64,000 nt of DNA from the NCBI GenBank assembly GCA_019925795.1, contig CM034315.1:26517867-26581866 (forward strand), read 5' to 3'. Within the stretch, counting starts at the first letter, position 1. Each line of letters starts with the position of its first letter. Shown here piece by piece: positions 35,853 through 48,018 of the stretch. The stretch is from Dendrobium chrysotoxum. Taxonomy: Eukaryota; Streptophyta; Magnoliopsida; Asparagales; Orchidaceae. The notes below the pieces were generated by a model that worked only from the letters and a program-made list of their open reading frames with translations, was not told the origin of the DNA and did not search any database. Made by a program: the position numbers and the translations under genes.

Positions 35853-38800
35853 AATTAAATTTTGAGAATATTTCAAATATTTTTAATTAAATATTAATTA
35901 ATTATATTAAATATTTAATTTTTAAAATAATTTAAAACAAATTTATTATTTTAAATTCTTATTAATTTTAAAATAAAGTATTTAATTTTATAAAAAAATT
36001 TATTTATAATATATATTTTTCATTATTTAAAATTAATTTTTAATAGTTTTTTGAATTTTTTGGTATTTAAATGAATTTAAATAAATTTAAAATCTTTTTT
36101 TAATTTAAACGCCGGCACCGACAGTAGGAAGGGACACGCGGTGGCCCTTGATTGGCTGCTGCAAACTGCATCTAATCATTGGCAATGATTGAGCGGCGGC
36201 ACAATCATTACTGCATGATTAAGTGCCGGCAGGGATCTCTTAACCATGTTAGCTCGAACGCGCATCCATCTGATCTCCTACCGTTTGGAATGAACAGTTA
36301 AACTTCTGTGGGATGAGAAATTGCTCTGCAAGATTTTATCCACGGTTGAATGAAGCTACTGAATAGCTCAATTTGGATCATTAATCAAGCGATCAACGAT
36401 CCAAAAAAATGTACAACAGCTACACATTACGGAATAACCCTAAATGGGGTTTTTTTGGAGTTTTTTCTCTATCAGGTAGATCATTTTTTATGGAATTTTA
36501 AACACAGCAAGCATGCATGAAAAGATTACATGAGGAATGTTTTGGATAGTTTAAAAATTACTTAACCGAAAGTTAATTAAGCCTTAGTGATTCTAGCTAG
36601 GGTTTGAGATTTCAAGAGATCTAACCAATGGATTTCGGGTTTTTTGGATTCTTTGAATTTGTTATTTGTCTACACATAATTTTATAGAAGAAACTGCGAG
36701 CTGAAGATGTTTGGATTGAGAGCTATATGCCTTGAACGGAATATGGGATGGTGGTAGTCGGAAGCTCGCCGCCGACGAGTTTGAATGGCTAGATTAGACT
36801 TGAGATATCTGGAGTGAAGGCTAAAGAGTTCGAACAAAACTAGAGAAAGCTCTGGAAGGCCTTGAATAGAGAGAGGGTGCTAAGGTTAGAATGAGAGCTC
36901 ATTTCCTTAATTTTCCCTATTCAAACATCCTTAGGCTCAAGGGATGGCTGGGATTGAATGTAGGAGCTCCTAGATGGCTGCCAACTGGCTTAGGGAAGTT
37001 AGGAGCAGTGGGGGCAAAGGACACAAGGACATATGATATGGAAAGGGTTCTTTTATCCTTACTAGAGCATGTGGGAGTGTTTTGGACCATTTGATCATGA
37101 TCCAAGGGTTAGGATAGACCCTAAGAAGGTTCTAGAGTCTGATTAAATGGCTGGAATGGCTTGGGAAAGAGTATATTAACCTTAAGAGGTCATTTGACCA
37201 ACTTTGACTACCCTAAACCATTAGTTTGAATATTTGACCAGTCCAAAGCCACTTGGACTGATGAGGTGGTAGTAAGGGGATGCCTTTGGAATTTGAACAA
37301 GTTTGATGAAGTTAAAATGAATTGACTTGGTCAAAATGACTATGACATGATTTGTTATGGGCTAATAGGTGTTCAAGGCTCTAAATGGAATAAAATTAAA
37401 AATCTTTAAATGAATGGGTTTGAAATTCAAGTGGAGGAGCATATGTAATTTGAAGGTTTAACAATGTTTTGGAGTTTAACTATCTCAAAAATCATGGTGA
37501 CTTGACTCCAAATGATTTGTATATTTCAAAATCAATCATTGAAGTGAGCTTGAGAGTTTAAAGGGCTTAATTTGGTTAAAAGGTTTGGAATAACCCATAT
37601 AGACCTTTTAAGGGATCATTGGGTCAACCTAGGTTGAGTTGGTCAACCAGGTTGACTCATGACCTAGATTTGAGCTCATTGAGTTTAAAATGATATTTTT
37701 AGTCTGTGGGAGGTGATCCCTGGGATTAGAGAAGTCAATTCAGTCAAATCACCTATTTAGGGCCTTAATGGGTCATTGGGTCAAACTAAGTTGACTTGGT
37801 CAACCAAGTTGACCCAGGAGATGGAATTAGTTTCAATAGATTTGGAATGATATTTAAAATTTGCTAGAGGTGGTATCATGCAATTTGGAGGTCATCCAGA
37901 TTGAAATGTCTATTCACACCCCTAAGGGGTATTTTGGTCAAAAGGATCGACCTAGGCAACCAAGCTTTACCAGGGTCTGGGATTTGAGTCCATTGCACTC
38001 CTAATGATGATTGGGATGCATTGGAAGAGGTTTCAAGGTTTGATTTAAAAAGGTCAAGTTAAAGTTTGGAGAAAACTTCAAAATTTCCCTTAAGAGATAT
38101 TTTGGTCATTTTGACCCCTAGGAAACTAGGGGTCAAAGTGGGTCCATCAAAATGAAATTTATTTCTTAACAAGTCATAATCAAGGGCCTGGATGTATTCA
38201 GAGAGTTTGGAGTTGGCTCCAAGGTCAGGATCCACTGGGTGGCAGGTTTAGTGGCATAGGCCGTAAATATTTGAGGGTTTTACAGCCTTTGGAAATACAT
38301 TCCATTTTTAGGGTTAGAAGTCTCAGACTGAGCTCAAATTTAGAAGGTTACCTCTAGAGACATATCCTATCAATATGTAATTGATAGACTCTAAATCATA
38401 GGTCATTTGATTTGGTTTTGAAGTGTTTGAAAATTCACTGGAAAAGGCTTTCAGGACCTTAGTCTTTAACCTTGAGATTTAGTCTAGAAGTTTGGATTTG
38501 ATCTGGACTTTTGATTTAAATAGTTAGATTTGAATCATCCACATCATTCATAATCAATAAAATGATTATAAATGAATGGATGAGGTTGAAGCTTGATAGG
38601 ATACTGGAATGATTAAGTCTGGGTTGATTGGAGGTCAAGATTATCTTTATAGTTTAAATTAGTTTAAGATCTGGACTGGTTGGAGATCTGGATTGACTTA
38701 AGGTATGGATGAATCTGAAGTTTAGTTTTAATTTGAATATTGATTGATCTAGATTCTAGATTGATCCTAAGGTCTAAAGTTTAGGAGAATCCTAAAGTCT

Positions 38801-39193
38801 AAATGTCTTAGGGTCAGGGATCTTGAGAAAACCTAGGACCTGAGTAATCCTAAGATCTAGATTTTAAGAGGATCTTAATATCTAGAGAGGTCCTAAGACC
38901 TAGATAGGTCTAGATTAGATCAAAATTAATTAGAGATCAGGATTGATCATAGAATTTGAGTTAATCTAGGGTCTGGATAGATCTAAGGTCTAGGTAGATC
39001 CTAGGGTTTGTAATCAAGGAGAATCCTAGAGTTTAGAGGTCCTAGGGTCTGTGGTCTAGAATTATCTCAAGATCTGGATAGATCCTAAAGTTTAGGATAA
39101 TAGTCGATCTAAGATCAAAATTGCTCCTCGGGCTAAGATTAAACTGGAGTCTGGGTTGGGTCTTAATGACCTCATACAAAAATGAGGTCAACA

Positions 39194-39222
39194 AAAATAT
39201 AATATTATTTGCACTTATTAGT
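39194..39222 (-). repeat. E1 right LTR, last bases
   Basis: AAAATATAATATTATTTGCA and the following CTTATTA equal the last bases of the left LTR (to 3527) with the final CA read as TA. TTAGT at 39218-39222 is the left copy of the X5 target duplication. Confidence 0.78.
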
Positions 39223-42200
39223 TATTTGATTTGAAAGTTGAGTTTTAAAAAGATTAATTTTCCTTGGGAGAGTTTAATTTCTAAAATTTTAATTTAAACA
39301 TTGAAAGCATCATTATGAACGGTATATAGTCTTAGGAGGCGAACATATCATTCTCTAATGGGTTCAATTTACAGGATTAAAAATTCATTCTGATTATCCT
39401 AATTAAATTCAAGAAAGAACTACATATGACCCTAGAGGGTCAAAATGATTATTTAATCAAGTATTTAACTATGATAATTTGGATAAACTATTATTAATTT
39501 CCTAATCAAAGTTACAACAATAAATGATATATCTTCCTGAGGGAAGAAGATATCAATCATTATTGATGGTTTGAAAATGATGATAATGATTGCTGATTTT
39601 GACTTAAAATTTCCCAAAAATAATTAATTGAGGTTATAAAAAAATTTGATTTTAAAAATTTAATCTAGGTTTCTAAATCTCATATGAGCGCAAGCCCTCG
39701 TAGTTAATTACATCATAGGGAGGTTGAATTTCTTATGAAAACTCTCAATTAAAATAAGAGTAAAAATTTTGTTTTGAATTTTTAAAGATTGATGTCAAAG
39801 GGGTAAGGTTTGAATTTCAACTAGGATTAGATCAAGATTGAACACTTATTTCTGGAGGTCAAAGGAAGAAAAGTAAGATGTGTTTGAGATTCTAAAAAAC
39901 TTCTGAAACACCCCAGACTATCTTAAGTGTTGGGCTTAAATTTTGAATTAAAAGGGATTTAATTTGAGTTGTCAATTTTATTAGAAAGTTAGGAATATAT
40001 TCCCAAAGGTTGAGGTCTTATAATCTGAACCTGTCTCAGAACTTAGGTCTAAATTAGGTACTAAAAATTAATGGCTCAAACCTAGCTAATACAGTACAAA
40101 TTTGTACATACCCCTGCCTGGATTGGGGAGCCAGCTAACCACCAAATCATTTTAAAACCATGAGTCTGGTCTTTTATACAGGAGTGATAAGGACTTTGTT
40201 TAGTTAAGTTTGGAGAAATGGAACCAACATCTAGAGCAGATCCTAATTGGCCCCTTGACTTATGTTAGGCAATTTGATGCTTCGAAATAAAAGTGCAATG
40301 AAAATTTTGACTCTTTTAAATTAGTTTCTAAAGCAATACATGCAAGTTGACTTAATAAAAATCTTAAGTTAAATATGAAGTAATTTTAAAAAGGCATAAA
40401 AATAAATTTTTTCGTAAATATTGCACACCCTAATAGGCCAGGTGGCCTGCCAGAACCTGTAGGCGAGAAGGTGCCTAACAAGGAAGAGAAAATTAAAATA
40501 TAATGCATGTAAACTCTCTAGTCGGTCTTAGGCTTACTTTTTAAAATCGTTAAAGTTTCTATCTGAGCTTAAAGTTTTTAATTTAATTAAAGTAGAAAAG
40601 TTTTTAACGTTCCCTCATGAGCCTCCGTTCGATTTCCAAGGTAAATTAAAATACGACATGCAATCGCCAAAAATAACTAAGAAAGTAGGCAATCCTAATT
40701 ATAGTTAAAGTAAATAATAAATTAAATTAAATCAAATTAATTAAATAAATTCAATAGTCTATGTGATAAGTGCCACTTAATATTATAACCCAGGGTCTGT
40801 AAAAAAAATAAAGTGATCGAGTACCACTGACAACAGACTGGATTCTATTTTTAAGACTCAAGTGATTTTGAGAATGGGATTCTTCTTGATCGTTACTTCT
40901 TCATCCTTCTACAGGCTTCTTAAATCCACCGAGTCTGGATATCCAAATGAAAAGAAACTTTCCGCCCAAAAGGGGTATTTTCTTTTCCCTTTGGATATTT
41001 GAAAATTATTCAAATTTGGATCTCCAAATGGATAAGAACTCTTCCCTATGGGATGTTCTTTTCTCTTTTGATTCTAAATTGGAATTTTACCTTATTTTAA
41101 ATCATTTTAAATATTACAACTATCGACTCAAATAAAATTAAATTTGAAAATAAAAAAATCTAGACTCAAACATCCTGCAGGGTTATCCTATGCAGTTATA
41201 ATTTGAAATCACATCTCAAGTAATTATATATTGAAATTAAAAGTACTCACATAAGCCACACTTGGCCATGCTCTTTTGATTTAAAGGGGGGACTTTGTAT
41301 AGCAAAGAACCCACAAAAATTTGATTAGTTTAAATTTAATTTTACTGCCCAATATGAGCTCAGTCACCTATATAAGATTATGTCAGCATTTAAATTGCCC
41401 CTAACTTAAGGGTACTCTGATGCACATCATATCAATTCATATATTGTAGAAATTAAATAAATAATCATATCAATCAATCAATTTTCAAACATCATTTAGT
41501 GAAAATTCAAAAAGCCCGGCACACAATAGTAAGAAAGTATAACACTGGTCTAACCTAAGATTAGAGTTGGTTGTCCTAGCAAACAACCTAAAGTGTGTGA
41601 GGTAGGCTGAGTGATTTAGGTATGTCCTATATAGGATAATTTATTAAAGTTCTTTGATTTTCTGGTTGGTTGAAAGGTTTAAGGGGGATTTTCATTCAAG
41701 TTTAAGTCATAATATTTTGGAATTAATTTTAAAATGTATTTAAGTGTTAAGTGATTACTACCTTTGTTAAACATGGGCCATAAAGTTTATTTGACCTTCC
41801 TTAGGGCTAAGTAAATAGTCTCATGGGGTTATCTAGTTGTAACTAGTATAAATTAAGTAGCTTGATTGATTAAAGGTTTGAAGGTTGATAAATTTTAATT
41901 AAAGTGATTGGATGTAGGTTTTAATGTTAGATTAAAGTTTTTTAGATTTTTAAATAAAATATTGGATTTCTTAAATTATATAAGTCATTTAAATCATTAA
42001 TTAAATGGGTCAAAATTTAAGTTTTTGATTTAGATTGAATATTGGAAATTTAATATATTTTTTTAAATACTAGACCTTAAGATGAGTAATTAGACAATAA
42101 GTTTGCTGGAATTGGATTTTTCTACATTTAGTTATATATTTTTGAAGTTTGAGTTGAAATTTGAACTAAAGTTACCTGAAAAGTTGACTTTCTAATTTTG

Positions 42201-45200
42201 ATTAATTCTTTATGGTTTGATATTTTTAATAAATGATAGATTTTATATGGAGTCAAATGCCTTTAAGTTTATTTAATTTAGAGTTTTCTACATTAAGTTA
42301 TAAATTTTTGATGTTTTGTCCTCATTTTGAACTACTATTAACTGAAGTGTTAACTTTTTGACTTTAACCTATTTCTATTGGTTTATTATTTGTAGAAAAT
42401 ACTAGATCTCAAATAGATTAGAATAATACTAACTTTATTCAATTTGGATTTTTCTAGAATTACTTATTATTTTTCAAAGTTTGGTTAATTAATGGATTTT
42501 TTAAATTATTTAATTAGGAAGGTTTTTATAATTTTGATCCAAACTCTTTCCAAACTACATGGAATCACTCTTAGAGGTCAGGTATGAACCATAGGAGTAT
42601 TTTCAAGTGTTTAGAAAATATATGGAATTTTTTAATAATTTAAATTATTTAATTTAATTAAATATTAATTTTCACTAAAACTTAAATTAAAATTAAATTA
42701 AAGGTCCAGTGATGGTGTCTTTATTTTTCCTAATTAGAGAATTAAATTATAGTCAGTTTGATATATTATTTGTATTTTAAGATTTTATTTGTATTTATTA
42801 CAAAATTTTGAAATTTCTATGTTCTTAAAAAGACTAAATTTTGACTTGCTTAATTTTCTGACCTAATGAACTCCAAATTTAATGAAATTTAATCCTATGG
42901 TGTATAATGTCGCTAAGTTCATTGTGGTCAAGCTTCACCCTTATTAGATGTGTGCATAATTTTCTAAAAATTTTCTAAGTTGACTAGACCTTATCCTTAA
43001 TTATTTTTCTTAGGTGACACTAGTGTTCAATTAGGTTCTAATCTCTATCCAGCTAACCCTGATACTAATGCAAGCATACCACAAAAATTTCATAACCTAA
43101 ATCTAATAATTTGGAAAGTTCTGAATTTTTAAAGTTTTGGGTCCAAAATGAACCGATTACTTTAAAAATTCATGTCATAGTAATCCAATATGTATCTGAT
43201 CCTAAGAAAATTATGATAAATGCCTAAGATACCCAAACATTTTCCATCAAAATTTGAGCCCATTTTGACCACTGGATTGTGAGAAAATTTTTAAAAATGG
43301 ATTTTAAACAAACTCAAATAACTTATAATATAGTGATCAAAATAACTTAAATATAATTTTAATAAATACTAGACATTATTAGCTTTCAAATAACATAAAA
43401 AACACTCAATTTGGCAAAAAATTGAAATTTCTATAAATTTTTGAAGTTCACGGCATTTGATTAAAATTTTTAATTTAATTTATGTCAAATCGATTGTCGG
43501 CGTCGTTGATTCCAATCATTGGCAATAATTGGAAATGTAATGTCGCACCCCCTGCCAAGTACATGTGTCAAGTGTGGGATCAATGACTTAACCACATTGG
43601 ATTAAATCCACATTTTTGGATTTGCGCGGATCGATCCGACTGCTCTGATGTGGCTACTTGGACGCCCAGCTTGAATCCATGAGAGTTTGATACCCACGGT
43701 CTTCCATAGTTTAGGATCGGGCAACGTGGCTGCCAGTGGATAGTCTAATCTATACATAAGCCACATTCAGACGGTTCAGATTAATCTAGGATCAATAGTT
43801 CAAAAATTAACTGAATATTTAGAAGCCCATAACTCTCAAAATACTCATCCATATTAGAGGAAATTTGAAACACAAATTGAGGGTAACCTAATCTTACAAT
43901 ACGTGGAGTTTGAAGGCTCCATGTATAGTAGATTTTTTATATTTTCAAATTAAAATTTAAACTAAAAGTTGAGATATCTTATAATTCTATATATGGATTT
44001 TGGAGTTTTTGGGCTTTTTATAAAGCTAATGAGATCCTCTACAACTTTACTAAAGGGCTCAGGAGCTCTTGATGGCTGGATTTAAATCTGCCACTACAAT
44101 TTCTCTTTTTCTCAATTTCTGTCTCTCTCTCCCTTCTCTAAATGGAGTTTTGAGCTTGACAAAAGGTAGGGAAAGGCTTGCGGAAGCTTTTATTATAGCT
44201 GGATAAGATAAATCTTCAATTGGATGAGCTAGAAGCTGTTATAGAAGTTTAGGAAAATAGGAATGTATCATGAGCTTTGGGAAGATTTGTTGGCAGTTAT
44301 CCTTTATCCCTAATGATTGCTAGGAGTGATTGGGAGAGAGAGGTTTTAGATTACTGCCAAGTACCCCCCAAGGCTATCCAAATGCATGGAGAGGATGTGT
44401 GTTGATGAGAATTACATGGGTTGAAAGATTTGACCATCTTTGACCACTCCAAATGCCCATGTTGATTGTTTGACCAGTCAACTTGCCATATGGGATGGTG
44501 GTGCCATGTAGAGTGTCTTGAGAGCTAGAATGATAACTTGGAGAAGGTATAATGCCTAGTGATTGAGTTTGAAAGCATGGAAAGGGAGTTTTAACTAGTT
44601 TGTCCAAGTCTTAAAGTGTTGACTTGGTCAACTTGACTAGAGTTTGGTTGGCCAAAGATTAAGACATGCTTAGGCTATGATTATGAGTTAATTTGATAGT
44701 TTGATATGGGTTGGATAGGTTAAATGGGTTGAAATGACCCATTTAAGGCTTTAATGGACTATTGGGTCAACCAAGTTGACCCAGTAACTAGGTTTGGGCT
44801 TAAAAATTTTAAATGGTATTCTGAGACTGTTGGAGGTGAACTTAGGCTCTAAGGCATTCATTTCAGTCAAATTGACTATTTGGATCGTTAAGGATCTATT
44901 TTGTCAACCTAGGTTAACTTGGTCAATAAAGTTGACCCAGGACTTAGGTTTGGGTCGAACAAGTTTGATTTGATGTTTTGAGTTGAATGGAAGAGGTCTC
45001 ATGTAGAAATGAGGCCATTTGGTTTGAAATGAGTATTCAAACCCTTAAGGGGTGTTTTGTTCAAAATTGGTTGATCAGGTTAACCAGATTTGACCAGGAT
45101 TAAAGCTTGAGTCCAATGTACTCCTAATGGTGATTAGGATGTATTGGAAGAGTTTTTGAGGCTTGATTTGAATAAGCCATGTTAAAGTTTATAGAAAAAT

Positions 45201-45943
45201 CCAAAATTACCCTTAAGGGGGCATTTTGGTCATTTTGACCCTTGATCAACTGGGGGTCAAAGTGAGTCCACCAAAATACAGTTTACTTCTCAACATATCA
45301 TGATCAATGGTCAAGATATGGTTAGAGGTTCTGGAAAAGGCGTTATGGTCAAATTCCAATGGATGACAGGTCTAGTGCCATAGGCCGTAAATATTTAAAG
45401 GTTTCATAGCCTTTAGAAATAGATTCAATTTATGGCACTAGAGGTCTCAGAATAAGTTCAAATTTAGGGGGTAGACCCTGAAGATATGCCTAATCAATAT
45501 GCAATTTGTAGATCATGATTTGGGGGTCATTTGATTGAGGTTTGAAATGTTTAAAAATTTATTGAAAAAGGCTTTAAGGACCAAGGCCTTTAGCCTTAGA
45601 TTTTGGTCTGGATTTTGGTGTTTGAGCTAGATTTTAGATTTGAATGTTTGAATTTGAATTATCTAGATCATTCACAATCATTTGAATGATTTTTAATGAT
45701 TGGGATAGGGTTGATGCTAGATTGAAGGTTGGATCAAATGTTAAAGTCAGGGTTGAGAACTAGATTGATTTGAGGTTTGAATTAATGTTTGAACTAGAAT
45801 TTGGATTTTGAACTGGATTGAGATCTAGATTATGATTGAATTGAAGCTCTAGATGATTGACACTTGGATGAATATCAATCATCAAATCAATAAGGTAGGG
45901 ATCTAGATGGGTCTCTGTAACCTCATAAAAAATGAGGTCAACA
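39223..45943 (-). mobile_element. X5: large non-coding LTR-like repeat, minus strand
   Basis: Starts TATTTGATTTG and ends GAGGTCAACA, the same two termini as X4. TTAGT (39218-39222) and TCAGT (45944-45948) form a 5-bp duplication with one change, and TCAGT still contains the CA end of the E1 LTR, so X5 inserted on the last bases of that LTR. It is 6.7 kb because the AT-rich block and the paired CTCGAGG blocks are shortened or lost. Collinear landmarks with X4: AGCGCAAGCCCTCGTAG (39687), GGCCAGGTGGCCTGCC (40437), hairpins (40939-41060), AGAGTTGGTTGTCCTAGC (41563), TTGACC array (44764-45100). Confidence 0.8.
40939..41060. other. Conserved hairpin pair in X5
   Basis: Hairpin 1: ATATCCAAA (40939-40947) with TTTGGATAT (40990-40998) and GAAAAGAAA (40949-40957) with TTTCTTTTC (40979-40987), 18 paired bases in total. 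Hairpin 2 is weaker: AAGAAC (41034-41039) with GTTCTT (41055-41060) around CCC-TAT-GGG. Confidence 0.8.
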
Positions 45944-46129
45944 TCAGTTACAGGACTAGGGGACTTTAGGGATCTACTCAGAAGCTTATGGGGAGTTTTT
46001 TTGAATGGTAAAATGAAACGCTTACTCTATAAATGAGAATATTTATAGGGCATTTGGAGTTAAATAATGCTCAAATTTTGGCTAGGTGAGTCCCTTTCAA
46101 GTTGAAAATTTTATTAGGGATAGGCTAAT
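45944..46129. other. Right flank of E1
   Basis: After the X5 duplication, GTTAC at 45947 would be the right-hand target duplication of E1 itself; its left partner is hidden by the CACTA insertion. No gene is seen. Confidence 0.45.
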
Positions 46130-48013
46130 TATTGCAATTCGAGAGCCCAAGCTAATGATTTTGATGATAATAAATATTATTGGATCTTACTTATGTCTCC
46201 TAGTACCATTATTGTATATTTATTTTATACACACTAATATTTCAGTTACATCATACACCGTCTAATAAAGGATTAACTCAAGACTGGGTAGAATAACTTG
46301 ATGTTTGTAAGAGTCTATAATTTTTATTTATTTATTTTTTATTTCTTGAGTTAAATATTTTATAAAGTTATATGCTAGCTTAGCGACCATACACATACAT
46401 ATGAGGAAGTAAAAATATGAATTTTAGATTTTTGAAGTTTATAATGTTAGATTCAAATCGTACTGTATTACTAGTTGTTTAAAAAATTAGTTTAAATGAT
46501 TAATTGAATGATTAATCTAAGAGAACTAATCATACTATATGATCTCGATTATATAGGATGATTAGTTGAAATCAAAGCCCCAGCCGCCAATTAGATTTTG
46601 GTAAGTTTTAGAATATTGAATTTTGAATAAATCGTACTATACAAATATGTTCGTACTATATAATATATAAAATCTTGCCTAAACTAATCCCTGTAATTAG
46701 TCAATCAAACTTAGGTTAATTAATAAATTAAGATCATACTGTATGATTGTGATCATAGTAGATGATCGACAAAAATGATTTTTGATCATCCTAGGGATTT
46801 TCTTGGATGAACCTTAATTTATTAAACTAATTATATAGTATGATACAAATTATATGGAATGATCGATAGAGTTAATTTTTTTATTATTCCATAGATTATA
46901 CTATATGTAATTAAGTAATATGTATTAATCTTATTATATAATCCATGATTCGTACTATACGATCTATTTAGGTTCACTTAAACTAATCATAATGGAGTAT
47001 ATTCTTTATACAAAATGAACAAGGACTTTTGAATTAATCTTACTTTATAATCATAAATCGCACCATACAAATAATTTCGACAAACTTGAATTTTAGGGTT
47101 ATTTTGAGCCTTTGTTTAAATATCATCCCTAATCCATCTTAGGGAATCATTTGCCACATTTTCTGAGGGATACCTTCTGTGAGAAGGGTTTAATGAGGAA
47201 GCATTCTCTTGGGAGAGAGAGAGGTAAGGTCTAAAGGGAGAAAATTCTTATGGAAATAAGAGAGTGTGTGAGAGGGGTTTCTACACATGGTTGCTTAGTG
47301 ATTGTGCACCTTCTTTCTCCAAGGTCAGTGTCTTTGCTTGAGGGAAACTTTGGGAAGAGTCTCTTTGTGGGAAGGATTTGGCTACTATGTCACACTGAGA
47401 AGGTGAAATGGATTTGGCTACACCATCACACCGAGGAGGTGAAAGGGATTCAGCTACTCTATTGTATCAAGGAGGTGAAAGGGATTCAACTTCTCTACTT
47501 CACCGAGGAGGCGGAAGAGATTTGTAAGGGCTTCTCCGCCTTCCTATGGGAAAAAATGAGAGTCACTAAATTTTTAGTGCAATTCTCGTAGTGGAGGACT
47601 CCAGGGAGTGGATGTAGGTCAAGATTGATTGAACCACTATAAATCTCTGGTGTGTTCTTTTTTTGTTTTAACTTTTACTTTTTTGCACTTTATTTCTTAC
47701 ATTTTACTTATTGCAAAATTTGTGATCTATGAGCATAGCTTTATATTAAACATATATCTTAATTTTTCTCAAGAGGAAAAGAAAAAAATATAAATAAAAA
47801 ATGACAAATAATATTTATTTGCAAAATTTTTTATGTATAAAAATCAAAATAAAGTTTTTTATGTGATCGATGTTATCACATTATTTTTCCACTAAAGCAT
47901 AATCTTTTGAAAAATGATAATTTTTAATGGAATTTTTTAAAACACTAATTTACCCCCCTCTTGGTGTGTACTTGTTGTTCAAGTAGGTCTAACAACCCAC
48001 ATTTGAACTTTCA
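46130..48013 (+). mobile_element. Sirevirus-like solo LTR, copy 3
   Basis: Starts TATTGCAATTC (TG changed to TA) and ends ACATTTGAACTTTCA; CTAAT is present on both sides (46125-46129 and 48014-48018), a perfect 5-bp duplication. Length 1884 bp. It keeps TTTACCCCCCTCTTGG near the end (47950) and three to four ~36-39-bp repeats with ACCGAGGAGGTGAAAG. The palindromic motifs have drifted to an AT-rich form (ATCATACTATATGAT, ATCGTACTATACGATC). It is an older or different subfamily than copies 1 and 2. Confidence 0.85.
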
Positions 48014-48018
48014 CTAAT

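Larger units (their letters stand above)
30598..39193 (-). mobile_element. X4: the most complete X copy (8.6 kb)
   Basis: Flanked by a perfect 5-bp duplication AAAAT (30593-30597 and 39194-39198) of E1 LTR sequence, so both ends are defined. On the minus strand it starts TGTTGACCTCATTTTTG and ends CAATCAAATA (TG...TA). Order on the minus strand: terminal hairpin; a region of repeated GATCCTAAGGTCTAGA-like sequence (39130-38640); TTGACC array (37980-37621); GC-richer block (36900-36100); AT-rich block (36110-34880); GGATTAATCAATGAACAATT block (34774); two copies of the GTGCCACCAGGCTCGAGG block (33376 and 33552); GAGTTGGTTATCCTAGC (32957); hairpin pair (32302-32430); GGGGAGCCAACTAAACC (31457); AGCGCAAGCCCTCGTAG (31017). 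No ORF over ~70 codons, no internal LTR, no PBS seen. Confidence 0.82.

Noticed and set aside
36891..37094. Overlapping open frames on both strands in X4
   Set aside because: Not conserved in the other X copies; chance frames in a less AT-rich stretch.
39166..39193. Helitron 3' end, suggested by a terminal hairpin
   Set aside because: No CTRR end, no TC start at the other side, and a 5-bp duplication is present, which Helitrons do not make.
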